Part shown: positions 34,485-46,900 of the stretch, piece after piece
How positions within the stretch are numbered: the stretch's first letter is position 1
Layout: the number at the start of each line of letters is the position of its first letter
DNA from: Vanilla planifolia
Taxonomy: Eukaryota > Streptophyta > Magnoliopsida > Asparagales > Orchidaceae
Direction: 5' to 3'
Length of the DNA stretch: 64,000 nucleotides
Assembly: GCA_023846275.1 (NCBI GenBank)
Contig: JAIUJO010000158.1
Location: forward strand, 1,155,528 to 1,219,527
The notes under the pieces: model-generated
The model's input: only the letters and a program-made list of their open reading frames with translations
Told to the model about the DNA's origin: nothing
Database searches by the model: none
Made by a program: the position numbers and the translations under genes

Positions 34485-36779
34485 CTCACATGAACATGAA
34501 CTCATGCACAAAACACATGTATATGTTCATACAAAGGCAAAGATGCACACAAGTAGACCCATATGCATAACACACACACAAACATACACATGCAAACACA
34601 TAGCCACACACACATGTACAAATACAAATGCACACACACATGTATATGCATACACACACACACAGTAGAACACATGCAAACACATATACACATGCTCAAG
34701 CATGCATACTTGCTCATAAGAACACACATGCACCTGCACACAAATAGGTACACACACATACAAATATATGCACATATCCACACACAATGGAACACAAGTA
34801 GACAAACATGCATATGCACACATACATAAACACACAAACAATCATAAACACATAGCCACATGCATACACAAACACACATACTGACATGCACATACATGCA
34901 TAAATATGCATGCACACACACATGTACACATACAAACATGCACACACGTACACACATAAACAATCACACATGCACACAAAAAAGGAAACAGACACATGCA
35001 CACAAAAAATGAAACACACATACATGCACACATATGCACACACTCATATGAACACACATGCATGCATGCACACACACACATATGCACTTACACATAGACA
35101 TATACACATGCATAAAACATTAGCTCAGACATGCATGAATGTATGCACACACATGCACACATATGTACACATGCTTACACATTCACACATGCCCTAACAC
35201 TTGCACACACATACAAACATACTTGTGCACACACACACACATGCCTATGTATTCATTGTCACATAAACACATGCATTTCCATTTACATGCATGCACACCC
35301 ACGAACATGCATGCGAGCACATGCACAAGCACAAGCACAAGCACACAAACACATGAACAAACATAGGCACACACACATAAGCTTCCACATGCACATACAT
35401 GCACATGCATAGGCCCTCACACATGCACACATGCACGCATGCACAAGCATTCACACTTACACACATACTCGCATGCACACGTAGGCATGCACACACGCAT
35501 GGACACTCATCCATAAACACATATGCACACACATGTGCACATGCATGCACACCCACACACACACTTGTACGCATGTAAACACTCACACAAACACATCCAC
35601 ACATACACACATTCACACACAAACTTGCATCCACACACACACACACACACTTAGATAGGCACAAAAAAACATGTAAGCGAACAAACACATGCACAAACTC
35701 ACAAACACAAGAAAAGGATGCATACACTTAGACATACATAAATGTGTGCCCTTACTCAACACACAAACAAGCATACACACCTACACAGACATAGCTACTA
35801 ATGCACACACATACATACACACATGCATGCAAAATTGCAGTCATGCACACAAACAAACATGCACATACACACATATGATCACACACACATCTATGGACAC
35901 ACATATACAAATGCATGCATAGACACACAAACACACCCACGCATAAGACACACTTTTGCACACCTGCACAAACATGTGCACACACACTGACGCACATACA
36001 TAAGTTTGCACACACACACACAAGTACACATAAACGAAAACACACACACCCATACACACATGCACACACATACACACACATACAAGCATAAACACTAACA
36101 AGCACATACAAAATCGCACTTGCAAGCACACATACTCACACGTGCACAATAATGAATGCAGAAACACACACACATAGGCGCACACACAAAAATGGGTACT
36201 TAGAAGCACACGTGCCCACACAAGTACACACACACATATGTACTCACACACAAACACTAATGCACACACCCACATGCACATGCACATACACACGCATTTA
36301 CAAGCACACATGCACACATACACACATAATCACAAACACACACAAATGCACACATACATATACACACAAAAGCACACACATATACTCACACACACACACA
36401 TATATGCACACATGCACATGCACACATGCTTGTATAAATACACAAACATACACTCACTCATGCATGCACATGCACATGCACATAAGCATGTACACACACC
36501 CACACACTTACACAGATAAATGCATGAACACACAAGCATAAACATGCATGCTTACACACACATATTCACACACTCAAGAACACTTACATGCATGAATGCA
36601 TCACATATACATATGCACATACACCACGAGAAACCATACACGTGCACAAATAGGAAGACATAAGCATATAAACAAGCATACATGAACATATAAACAAGCA
36701 AACACAAGTACCCACATACACACAACACACATATGCATAATCACACATGCACACACACACATGAACACACATACATGCA

Positions 36780-37745
36780 TGCAAGAACACACCTACCTCT
36801 TTGCACACACACAAGCACACACACAAATGTACAATCATGCACACACATAGAAACACCCACATGCTATGTAATAACACACATACAAAAGAATGGACATTCA
36901 CACACATAGATACGTAAAAGTAGACATACATACATGCCACACACTTACACATAGTTTCATACATATGAAAGTATACACACACACATGCACATGTACATGT
37001 GCAAACCCACACACATACACACAGATATATGCATGCACACATGCAAAAGCTCATAGACACACACACACACATGTACACACACTCAGCACATTGCCACAAA
37101 GTCAAACTCACACATGCACACAAATAAAACACACATAAGCACAAATACACATGAATACACACACATGTGCACACACATACCTATGGCACACATGAATGCA
37201 CATGCTCACAGAGCCACATACCAACATTATCACATGCACACATATGCATGCATAACACACACAAACATATACATGGATGTGCCTGCATGCATACATGCAT
37301 GCATACATAGACACACACATGCACACTCACACACAGACACACAGACATGTGCATGCATGCACAAGCATACATGCTCACAATCACACACACTTATAAGCAA
37401 GTGCAGACACACATAAAGAGATGTATAAGCACACACATGCATGCACACATATTCACACTCACAAACACACACACACACACACACATTCATGCACAGAGAC
37501 ATTTATATCAATGCATGTATGCGCACACAAATGCATGCACCAACCCATACATGCTTGCAGACATAGATACACATGCACACCCATACAAACACAAATATGT
37601 GCACACAAACCAAGCCACACAAATGCACGTGGACGAACACACATGCATACACACATAAGAACACAAGAATACAGACATGCACATGCAAAAACACATAAAT
37701 ACACAAACACACATTCATAAACATAAGTACATGCACAAGCACAAA
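36780..37745 (+). repeat. Right copy of the long-range duplicated segment
   Basis: Colinear with 250-1215 at a near-constant offset of about 36.53 kb (landmarks listed in that entry). It lies within about 120 bp of the right edge of the CA-rich array. The copies are strongly diverged, so the duplication is old. Confidence 0.75.
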
Positions 37746-37860
37746 TGCGTACATACAAGCACATGCACACCTATACACGCACATGTATACATAGTCATGC
37801 ATGGACACTGACATGCACACACACACACATAATCAAAAATATGCACACACACACATAAAA

Positions 37861-38165
37861 GCATGCTTCAGTTTTAAGTTCTTACGAGATTAAGTGCTAT
37901 AATGCTCACTTAGTCACAAAAGCATACAAAGGAAAAAAACATACTTATGTGATTGATGTTCTAAAATTAATGAATTGCTTAACAAATTTTAAAAATTATA
38001 ATGGATAAAAACTTTAAAAAAATTTATTTTTTATATTTCATAATATATTCCATTAAATTGTTATTATTATAAATTAAAGAAAAATTATTTTTATTAATTA
38101 TAAATGATAACATATATTTTTATAGTTTAAATTATATATTGAAAAGTGCAATGTGAAAAGAATTT
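37861..38165. other. AT-rich junction between the CA array and the purine-rich array
   Basis: Composition changes abruptly at about 37861, after CACACACATAAAA. The first 120 bp (to about 37980) look non-repetitive and I do not recognise them. From about 38000 the sequence is very AT-rich. It resembles the general style of the AT blocks at 41480, 48770 and 53990, but I could not align it to a specific part of them. No gene is visible. Confidence 0.7.
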
Positions 38166-41100
38166 CTTAATCAATATTAATTGATGGGGATAATAAAGAG
38201 AGTGCTAATGAAGATAGGAATGCTTGAAGTGAGATGGAGTCCTTGAAAGATAAGAGACAAATAGAAGAAGGAGAAGGAGAATAAGGATATAAGAGAGGAG
38301 GAGAGAGAAAGAAATAATAGAGCAAAGGCAAAGAGAAAGAGAATAAGGGAGACATGTAGAGTAAGAAATAGATAATTAAAGGCTATTAGAGAAGGAATAA
38401 TTGAGGGAGGATGCATGAATTTATAAAATTAAAAGGTGAGGTGATAGTGTGGAGATAAGGGAAGAGAAAGTGAGCTGTGATAGAATTTGTTGAGAGTCTT
38501 GGACAAAAAGAAATGGAAAAGAAGAGAGATTCAGAGAGATTAAGATAAAACAGAGAGTTTGTGAAGGCATAAGGAAGAGATGCAATGCGAAAGAAGGGTG
38601 ATAAGAAAAAAGGATAGAGCAATAAAGAGAAGTCAGAAGATAAGGAGATGGAGATTTGAGGCATATATTGAAAAGTGGATTAAGAGAGTCAAAAAGACAA
38701 GATGTTTAGTGAAAGGAGTGTGTGAGAGAGATGACACATTAAGAGATAGTTGGAAAACAATTCAAAAATAAATAAAGAACATAGATCAAGATAGGGAGAT
38801 AAAAGGTTAAAGTTGTAAGAAGATTGAGGTAATGGAGAGCACATTGAAGACATAAGAGAAGAGATAAGGGAGGAGAGAAATTGTAGAAAAAAAGATAGAA
38901 AATAGAAGAGTGATAGTAAGAGAAATAGAGAGAAGAGAGAGAAAGAGAGAAGAGAGTGTCAAAGTTTTGATAAAAATTATTATAGAGGTAGAAGAATGAT
39001 GGATATAAAAGATGAAAGAAAATGGGCAGCCAAAGATAGTAGGAGTAAGATTGATGATATAAAAGAAAAAATAAAGTGAGTATACACTGATAGAGAGTAC
39101 AGTGAGATAATGAAATGACAAAGAATTAGTGGATGAGAAAGAAGTTGAGATGATATAAAAAGAGGTATAGTTAGGGAGAGGAGTCACAAAGAGAAAGATA
39201 GTCAAAGACAAAGAATTAGACTAATACATAAACCAAAGAGGTAAAGATATTAATAAATATAGAAGGAGAAGCAAAGTGTAGTATGTATAATAAAAGGCTT
39301 TGATAGAGATTAAAGTGGCATACAAAAATAACACTTGAAGAGTAATGAAGTATAAGTGGAGAGATGGAAAGAAATTCAACTATAAGGTAAAGAGAGAAGA
39401 CCATGAAAGAAGAATCAAAAAATAAAGAGAAGAAAAAGACTATGACAAATAGTATAATAAATAGAGACTAAATACATTAAAATAAAAAGAAATGGAGCAA
39501 AAGTGTGGGATAGACAAAGAGATATCAAATCAAAGAGACATAGAGAGAAAAAGAAGTAGGAAAAGAGAGAAAATAAAGAATAGTGGAAAATAATAGAGAG
39601 AAAATGGATTTTAGAAAAAGGTTTAGAAAAAAGATTTTTGGAAAAATAGATACCAAAAAAGAGAGATATAGAGTGTAGGAACGAAAGAAAGAGAAGAGAG
39701 ACAAAAAAGGAACATAAAGATATAAACAAGAAATAGAAAAAATATAAATTTTGTGGTAGATGGAGAAAGATAAAGAGATAAAAATAGAAAAAGAAAGGAA
39801 AAAACTTTTAGGGAACAATATAAGAAAGAAAAGAAAAAAGAGAATAAGTGGGAGTGAAATAATGTGAGAGTTAGTTCAACAAAATAGAACGAAATGGAAA
39901 TTGGATGACTTTGGTTATTGAGTGTTAAGAAAAAAGTGAGAACGAGAATTTGAAAGTTCTTTAGAAAGATTGAGAAGGACGAGGAAGAAGGAAAGAGGAG
40001 TGATAAGAGATAGAGGGGGAAAGAAAAAGGAGATAGAGAAGTGAGTAAGAAAAGGGAAGAGAGGGAGACTAATAGGCTAAGATTATAAGCAATACAGATA
40101 GATTATGAGATAGATTTTAAGAGAGAAAAGAGAAAAAAATAAAGATACAGATGACTCATGAAAAGACAAAGAGAGAATTCAATTGAATGATGAAATGTAA
40201 TTCTAATAGAGACAAAGTGGGATAAATAGAAAATTTTCATTAAAGATTATATTGTGAGAAGTGAGAATGGAAGAGTGAGAGAGAAAGAGGAAAAAAGTGA
40301 GTAGCATGAACTTTAGAGTTGAGCAAAAAGAAAGTGAGGGTAAGAGATTTGAGAAAAAAGTATAAAGAGGTATAGGGAGAGATCAAATTGGTCATAGAGA
40401 GAGGAGCTAGAAAAGGAGAATAAGTCATTGACAAAGTGAAAGACAAATTATTAAAATGAATGAGAAAGTGCCCAAAAGAGAAAGAAGGTGGAGAGAAGAA
40501 GAGTAAGTTGTTGGAATGGAGAAGGGGAGGGAAATGTGACAAAGAGAGGGAGAACAAAATAAGGAGCTAATGAGAGACACAGACATAAGGAAAGACAAAA
40601 AAATATGAGAAGAAAAACACATAGCTACGATTCATAGATAAATGAGGGAAGATTGATAGAATGTAAACAAGAAGAGTGAGTGAGACAAAAAAGAAATCAA
40701 TTTAAGATAGTGTTTATTGGGTAGAAGGATAATAAGACAATGATGGAGTGATCAACAAAGAGAGAGAATAAAGTCAAGGTGTGATAGAGAAGGAAAAACT
40801 AGTGTGGCAAAGACGATGAATCTAGTGAAAGAATACACAAGGTAACAAAGAAAAGTGAGGGAAGTGAGAATGTGAGCGAGATGGGCAAGAAAATGGTGAG
40901 AGAAAGAAACATATAGAGAAGCGAATAGAAAGAGAGAGGGAAAAGATAAACTTGTTAGAGAACTATATGGGAGGAGGGCAAAGTTGCATAGAGATGTTCA
41001 ACTCAAAAAAAGAGTTATAGGTTGTGAGAATTAGATAAAAAAGATACATTAGAAAGCAGAGAAAAAATTACAAACTTGAGAAGGTGATATATAGGATAGA

Positions 41101-41479
41101 GGACTAAGTGCATGATATGTAACTTATGAGGAGATAGATAGAGAAAGGTGAGAGATTGGTGAGTCATAGAAAGAAAGTGACACATGATGGAGATTTTTTT
41201 AGAGCAAAAAAGAGAAGAAATATAAAAATGTAGGTAAACATCATGAATATAGAGAGAGAAAGGAATAGGGAGAGTTGCAAACAAATAGCTTTAAAGAGAA
41301 ACACTAATTGAATGATAATGAGGATAAGAAGAGAGAAAGAAGCAAAAAAAAAAGATTATCTTAAGAAAGGGAAGATCAAGAGAAAAAGAAAGACGACTTT
41401 CGGAAAAGGTAATAGAGGCTATGTCAAAGAATGTGGAGAGAAGCACAAATATTTTGTGAGAGAAAAGCTATGATTAAAG

Positions 41480-43973
41480 GGACAGAGATTGAAAGTGAGA
41501 ATAATATTAGTAAAAAATATAAAAAATTATTATTTTGCAATAAAAATATAAAAAATAGTATCATTAATAGTAATTTTTTAAAATTATTAAGTAATGTCAT
41601 AACAAACAAATTTTTTAAAAAGAATAACTATTATATAAACTTTTTCTTAAAAATGTAGTAATTCTAATAAGTCAAGATTAATTCTAATTAATTGTTATTA
41701 TTATTTAAAAATATGTCATTTGAATTGCAATCCATTATTAATGAATAAAATAATATTTATTAACATAACTAATTTTTTAACTTTAAAAATTATTTGGTTC
41801 TTAAATAATTTGTACTTATACGAAATAGCTAATTCTTAATTATTATATTTCTTATGAATAATAATTAAATATTTTGAATCATTATTTAAGAGATTAAGAT
41901 AACAATTATTACTAAATTTTATTGATCATAACTAAACAAATGGCTCTATCATTTGATTATAAAAACTTTACTCACATAAAGTACAACTTTAATCTTCTGA
42001 ATTAAATAACTAATATTGCAATTATGAATATATGTTATTATTATTGCTATTATTATGCTTAAAATGTCTTAAGAAAAAATATATAAACACTAAGAATGAA
42101 ATAATAATCCTTACATTCGTAATCTTGTAATTAAACATTTTATTTATAAAATTTATTTCTTAATAATAGTAAAGAAAAATAAAAAAAGAAAATTTAATAT
42201 GCTAAATTTTGGTGAAAATGATATTAACTTTATTCTAACCAACCAAAGAAATGTCTTTTTTTTTTAATTTTAAAAAACAATATTATAAGTAATGTCATAA
42301 CAAACAAATTTTTTTTAAAAGAATAACTATTATAATAAACTTTTCTTAAAAATGTAGTAATTCTAATAAGTCAAGATTAATTCTAATTAATTGTTGTTAT
42401 TATTTAAAAATATGTCATTTGAATTGCAATCCATTATTAATGAATAAAATAATATTTATTAACATAACTAATTTTTTAACTTTAAAAATTATTTTGGTTC
42501 TTAAATAATTTTGTACTTATACGAATAGCTAATTCTTAATTATTATATTTCTTATGAATAATAATTAAATATTTTGAATCATTATTTAAGAGATTAAGAT
42601 AACAATTATTACTAAATTTATTGATCATAACTAAACAAATGGCTCTATCATTTGATTATAAAAACTTTACTCACATAAAGTACAACTTTAATCTTCTGAA
42701 TTAAATAACTAATATTGCAATTATGAATATATGTTATTATTATTGTTATTATTATGCTTAAAATGTCTTAAGAAAAAATATATAAACACTAAGAATGAAA
42801 TAATAATCCCTACATTAGTAATCTTGTAATTAAACATTTTATTTATAAAATTTATTTCTTAATAATAGTAAAGAAAAATAAAAAAAGAAAATTTAATATG
42901 CTAAATTTTGGTGAAAATGATAATAACTTTATTCTAAACCAACCAAAGAAATGTCTTTTTTTTTTAATTTTAGAAAACAATATTATAACAAAAAATAAGA
43001 AACAATTTAATAAGAACTAATTATAAAAAGAAGATTAAAAATGGAAGGAGCAAATCTAGAATTTCTTATTATCATTTTCTTATTTTAAAAAAATTAAAAA
43101 ATATTTTTAAATTAATAAAATAAATTTAAAACTATAAATATAATAAAAATAATTAATATCCTTTTTTAAAAAGCATTGCAAAAAAGTAATAATAATTTTA
43201 TTTTGAACTTTGTTTTTGTATATTCTTAAAAACAATAATATGATTAAGTGAATGAAATCTTGAAGGAGTATTATAAAAATATGAATAAGAAAAAAATACG
43301 AAAATATAGGACATAAAATAAGAATAATAAAAAATACAAAAACATGGTTAAAGAAGAAAATTAGAAATGAATAAAATTAAATACAAATATTTCAAGTATA
43401 AATAGTGCAGTAGAAGGTTTTAAAAGAAACAAATGAGGCCATACAAAAAATATTGAAAGGAAGATGAAAAAGAATATCTATAAATAATAAAAATAGATAT
43501 AATTTTTTTAAATTATTAAAAATACTATTCATGATCATCACAATATGTTTTATTATTGTTCATTAATTTTTTTAAAATTCATTATAAAATATTTATATTT
43601 TCTTTATTTTTGTATCATTAACACTATAAAATAGTTGTTATTATTAAGAATATAAGAATAATTAATAAAAATATTTTTGTAATTATTGTGAAACTTTAAT
43701 TATTTTATAAACATTTTTAAATGCAAATGTTGTAATAAAGTTTACTATTCATTATTTTATTCAAAATAGATTTATTATATCTATTTAAATTAATAAATAA
43801 TGCTTATTACAACTTTAAAAATAATTCTTGATTACACATCCTATTAATTGCTTTGATTTTGATAATTATTAACAATTATGAAAAAGTTTTAAATTTTAAT
43901 AGATTAATAATAAATAATTTATATACTTTATTTTACAACTTTTAATTTATTTAACTTGTTATTCATTTTTTGG
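41480..43973. repeat. AT-rich block of U1
   Basis: A very AT-rich segment that closes the unit. It contains a 698-bp tandem duplication, short ATT/TTA runs and poly-T or poly-A stretches. Its last part (about 43290-43440) has counterparts in U2 (about 49340-49500) and U3 (about 55060-55215), with words such as AATTAAATA...TATTTCAAGT. No gene is visible. Confidence 0.85.
41591..42987 (+). repeat. 698-bp near-identical tandem duplication
   Basis: Copy 1 is 41591-42288 and copy 2 is 42289-42987; both start GTAATGTCATAACAAACAAA. By eye I count only about 15-20 differences, mostly single-base indels in A or T runs and a few substitutions. U2, U3 and U4 carry only one diverged copy of this AT segment. 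The duplication is therefore specific to U1 and much younger than the divergence of the units. Confidence 0.93.
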
Positions 43974-46900
43974 TTCATATCATGTTTCCAATTCTACTTC
44001 TAAATTATAATTTGAAAAGGAATATTGAAGGTAGACATACAATGAATGATAAAAAGAGAAGGAGGAAAAGAAAGAAAGTTGGGAGACATGAGAAGCAATG
44101 TGAAAATAAAGTATGTTTAGATACATAAAAAAGAAATGACTAAGAGAAAATGGGAAAATATTAATGGGAGATAGATAGAAAAAGAAAGAAGGTATATTAG
44201 TGTGATAGAGAGATAAAGGGAGTGAGCAAGAGGAAGAGACAGAAGAGATTAATATATGAAAAGCTGAGAGAAATGGAGAAAAAATAAATATAAGATTAAG
44301 GAGAGAGAAAGTGAGTGATGGAGTGAGCTAAAATGAGAAAGAGATAATAATTGACATTGAGAGTAAAAGGAAAAGAGTAGGAAGGTGCATCAATTGATAG
44401 AATAAGGTGGACTAAAAATGAGGTGATAAGGGAAACAAGAGTGGCATGAGAGAGAATAGGTTTATAGTTAGATAAAGAGATACAGATAAGAAGACAATGT
44501 AGAAGAGAGGAAGATAAGAGAAGATAGTAAGTAATGTGTTAGAGTAAAAATATTAAAGAGAGATAAAAAAAATGGAGAGAAAAATAGCCAAAATTTTGAT
44601 ATGAATGAGATATAAATTAAGGGAAATATATTAAGAAGAGAAAGAGAGAGGGGGATGGAATGTGATTAGAAAGATTTAGTAGAGTTAGAGAGAAAGGAGG
44701 AAAATGATTTTAAAAGAACTAGTTGATTAAGAAAACAATTGAGTAAGAAAGGAAATGTAGCGAAAAAAAATAATGAAGGACAACATGATTAGAGAAAAGT
44801 AAAAGTAGGAAAAGTAATAAAGTGTGATATGATGGGGAAAAGAAACTAGATTGAAATAGAGAACGTAAGATAGAGGTTGGCATAAAATATTTTTAGTTAA
44901 TATAAATAAAGAATTCTATAAGAGAAGTCATAAAAAAATTATGAGAGATAATTTTCCTGTTAGAGAGTGCATGACAAAGTGAGTGAAGGAATAAATGGGA
45001 GAGAAAGATAGAAGGGATTCTTATAAGGATATCATAGTTAAAGAGAGAAAAAAAATAAAAAGGCAAAGATAGTGAGAAAAGGAGTGAGGGAGAAAGGCAG
45101 AGCAAGAAAGAGATAATCATGGACAGTTGAAGAAGGAATAAGGGAGGAAGCATCAATTTTTATAATTAGATAGTGAGTGATATTATAGTGAAAAGAGAAG
45201 AGAGTGAGTAGAGATATAATTTGTTAACAGACCTAGACATGAAATAGGGATGGATAAGAGTTTGGAAGAGAGTAAGATAGAAGAGAGAGAGTGGTAAAGA
45301 GATTGTTATAAAAAGGAAATAGTTAGATATAAATGTTAGAAAATTTAGAAAAATAAATAGATTTTTTAAATGAGATAAAAATTGAGCTAGTTATAGGGAG
45401 AAGGTAACATGAGAGATGGGAAAGGAAAATGATATAAAATAACTAATTGAAAGAGTCAAAGAGAAAAGGAAAGAAAGAGAGTTACGAAGAAAAAAAGTTT
45501 AAAGGAGAATAGAATAGAGTAAGAGAGAGTGAGGAAAGAGATTAGAGAAGCTTAAAGATGGAACAAAGAAGTGGAAAGTGAGTGAGCATGTTAGAAGAGA
45601 AGTGAAAGAAATACAAGAGAAATCGAGATAGAAAGAAAGAGAGAGAAGTGTGAAATTTGAGAAAGTAAGAAAGAGCTATAGTGATTATAAAATAAAGAGA
45701 AAAGTTAGGAAGAGATTCCATATAAGAAAGAAGGTATTTATAGATGGAGAAATGAAGAATTGGTGAAGGTATAATAAAGAGAGCAAAGAAATAAATGAGT
45801 TATGAGAAAAAAAGATTAGACAATATTGAGAAGCGATAAAAGATAAAGAGATAGAGATGTGAGATATATAATAAAAAGTAGAAAAAAAGTGATAAAAATA
45901 ACATAGAGTAGTGAAAGGATTAAGAGTGAGAGAAATAAGACATTGAGAGATAGTTGGGCAACAAGAGCGAAAAAAACAAAGAGCATAGGTGGAGATAAAG
46001 AGAAAAAAGATAGAGAGGTAAGAAGATAAAAGCAATGTAGAGCACATCAGAGATATAAGAGAAGAGATTAAGAAACAAGAGAAATTTAGGACAAAAGGTA
46101 GCAAACATAAGGGAATAATATAAGAAATTAAGAGAAGAGAGAGAAAAGGAGAGTGAAAAAATGTTGATAAAAATTATTAAAGATGTTGAAGAATGATGGA
46201 TATAAAGATGAAAAGTACTGAGGAGCATGAGATAATAGGAATGGGATTGATGATATTAGAGAGAAAAGTAATGAGAGTTTAAACTAATAGAGAATATATG
46301 GAGATTGTAGAACAAGAAAGAATGCATAAATAAGGAGGTTGAAATGATATAGAAAGAAGGAAGGTCACGGAGTGTTAAGAGTCATCTAGAGAAAGAAAGC
46401 CAAAGACAAAGAATTAGGCTAATACATAGTGACTCAAGAGGCAATAAGGTGAATAAATATAAAGGGAGAAGCAAAGAATGTTATATATAATAAATTGTTG
46501 AGACAGAGATTAAAGAGGCATGCAAACATAAAAAAGTTGACAAGTAAGGAAGCATAAGTAGAGAGATCGATAGAAAATGAAGAATAAGGTAAAGAGAGAA
46601 CACGATGAAAGAAGAGTGATAATATAAAGAGAAGATAAAAACTAAAAATAATACAATAGAAAGGGACTAGATACATTAAGATCAAAAGAAATGTAGCAAA
46701 AGTGAGGGATAGATAAAGAGATATCAAGTCAAAAAGCAATTAAGAGAATAAGGGACTTTAAAAAGAGAAAAATAAAGACAAGTGGGAAAATAAAAGAAAG
46801 AACACAAAAATAAAAAATAGAGTGAAAATAGATATATATGAGAAGGTTCAAAGAAAGATATTTGTAGAAATAGATATTGAAAGAGAGATAAAGTGCAAGA

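Larger units (their letters stand above)
1..37860. repeat. 38-kb degenerate CA-rich satellite-like array
   Basis: The whole stretch is built from short words such as CACACA, CATGCA, CATACA, CACAAG and ACACTC, with few G residues on the + strand outside TGC, TGT and AAG contexts. The CA strand is always +; I found no long block in the opposite orientation. No single short period holds across the array, so it is a decayed microsatellite with locally amplified minisatellites rather than a clean satellite. Purines and pyrimidines alternate in most runs because CA, TG and TA steps all keep the alternation. No gene is supported: open frames on + are His/Thr-rich and those on - are Cys/Val-rich, as expected from CA/TG repeats. 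The left edge is outside the window and the right edge is sharp, at about 37860. Confidence 0.95.
38166..43973 (+). repeat. Composite repeat unit U1 (5'-truncated)
   Basis: First of four diverged head-to-tail copies. It lacks the first kilobase or so of the unit, which in U2 runs from 43974 to about 44960. Ordered landmarks shared with the other copies include a GAATAA...GAGG...GCAT...AATT stretch (38396 here, 45128 in U2, 51249 in U3), AAAGAATTAGACTAATACATA (39209; U2 46409), the GAGG...CACAAATATTTTG boundary (41444; U2 48677; U3 53857; U4 58395) and AAAAAATAGTATCATTAATAG just after it. The block up to about 41480 is strongly purine-rich on +, and 41480-43973 is AT-rich. Frames read on the - strand are Phe/Ser/Leu-rich composition artefacts. 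No coding domain was recognised. Confidence 0.85.

Noticed and set aside
1..37860. CRISPR-like or telomeric array
   Set aside because: There is no regular repeat-spacer pattern, and no TTTAGGG/CCCTAAA-type telomere unit was seen. The repetition is irregular CA-rich sequence in a eukaryotic context.
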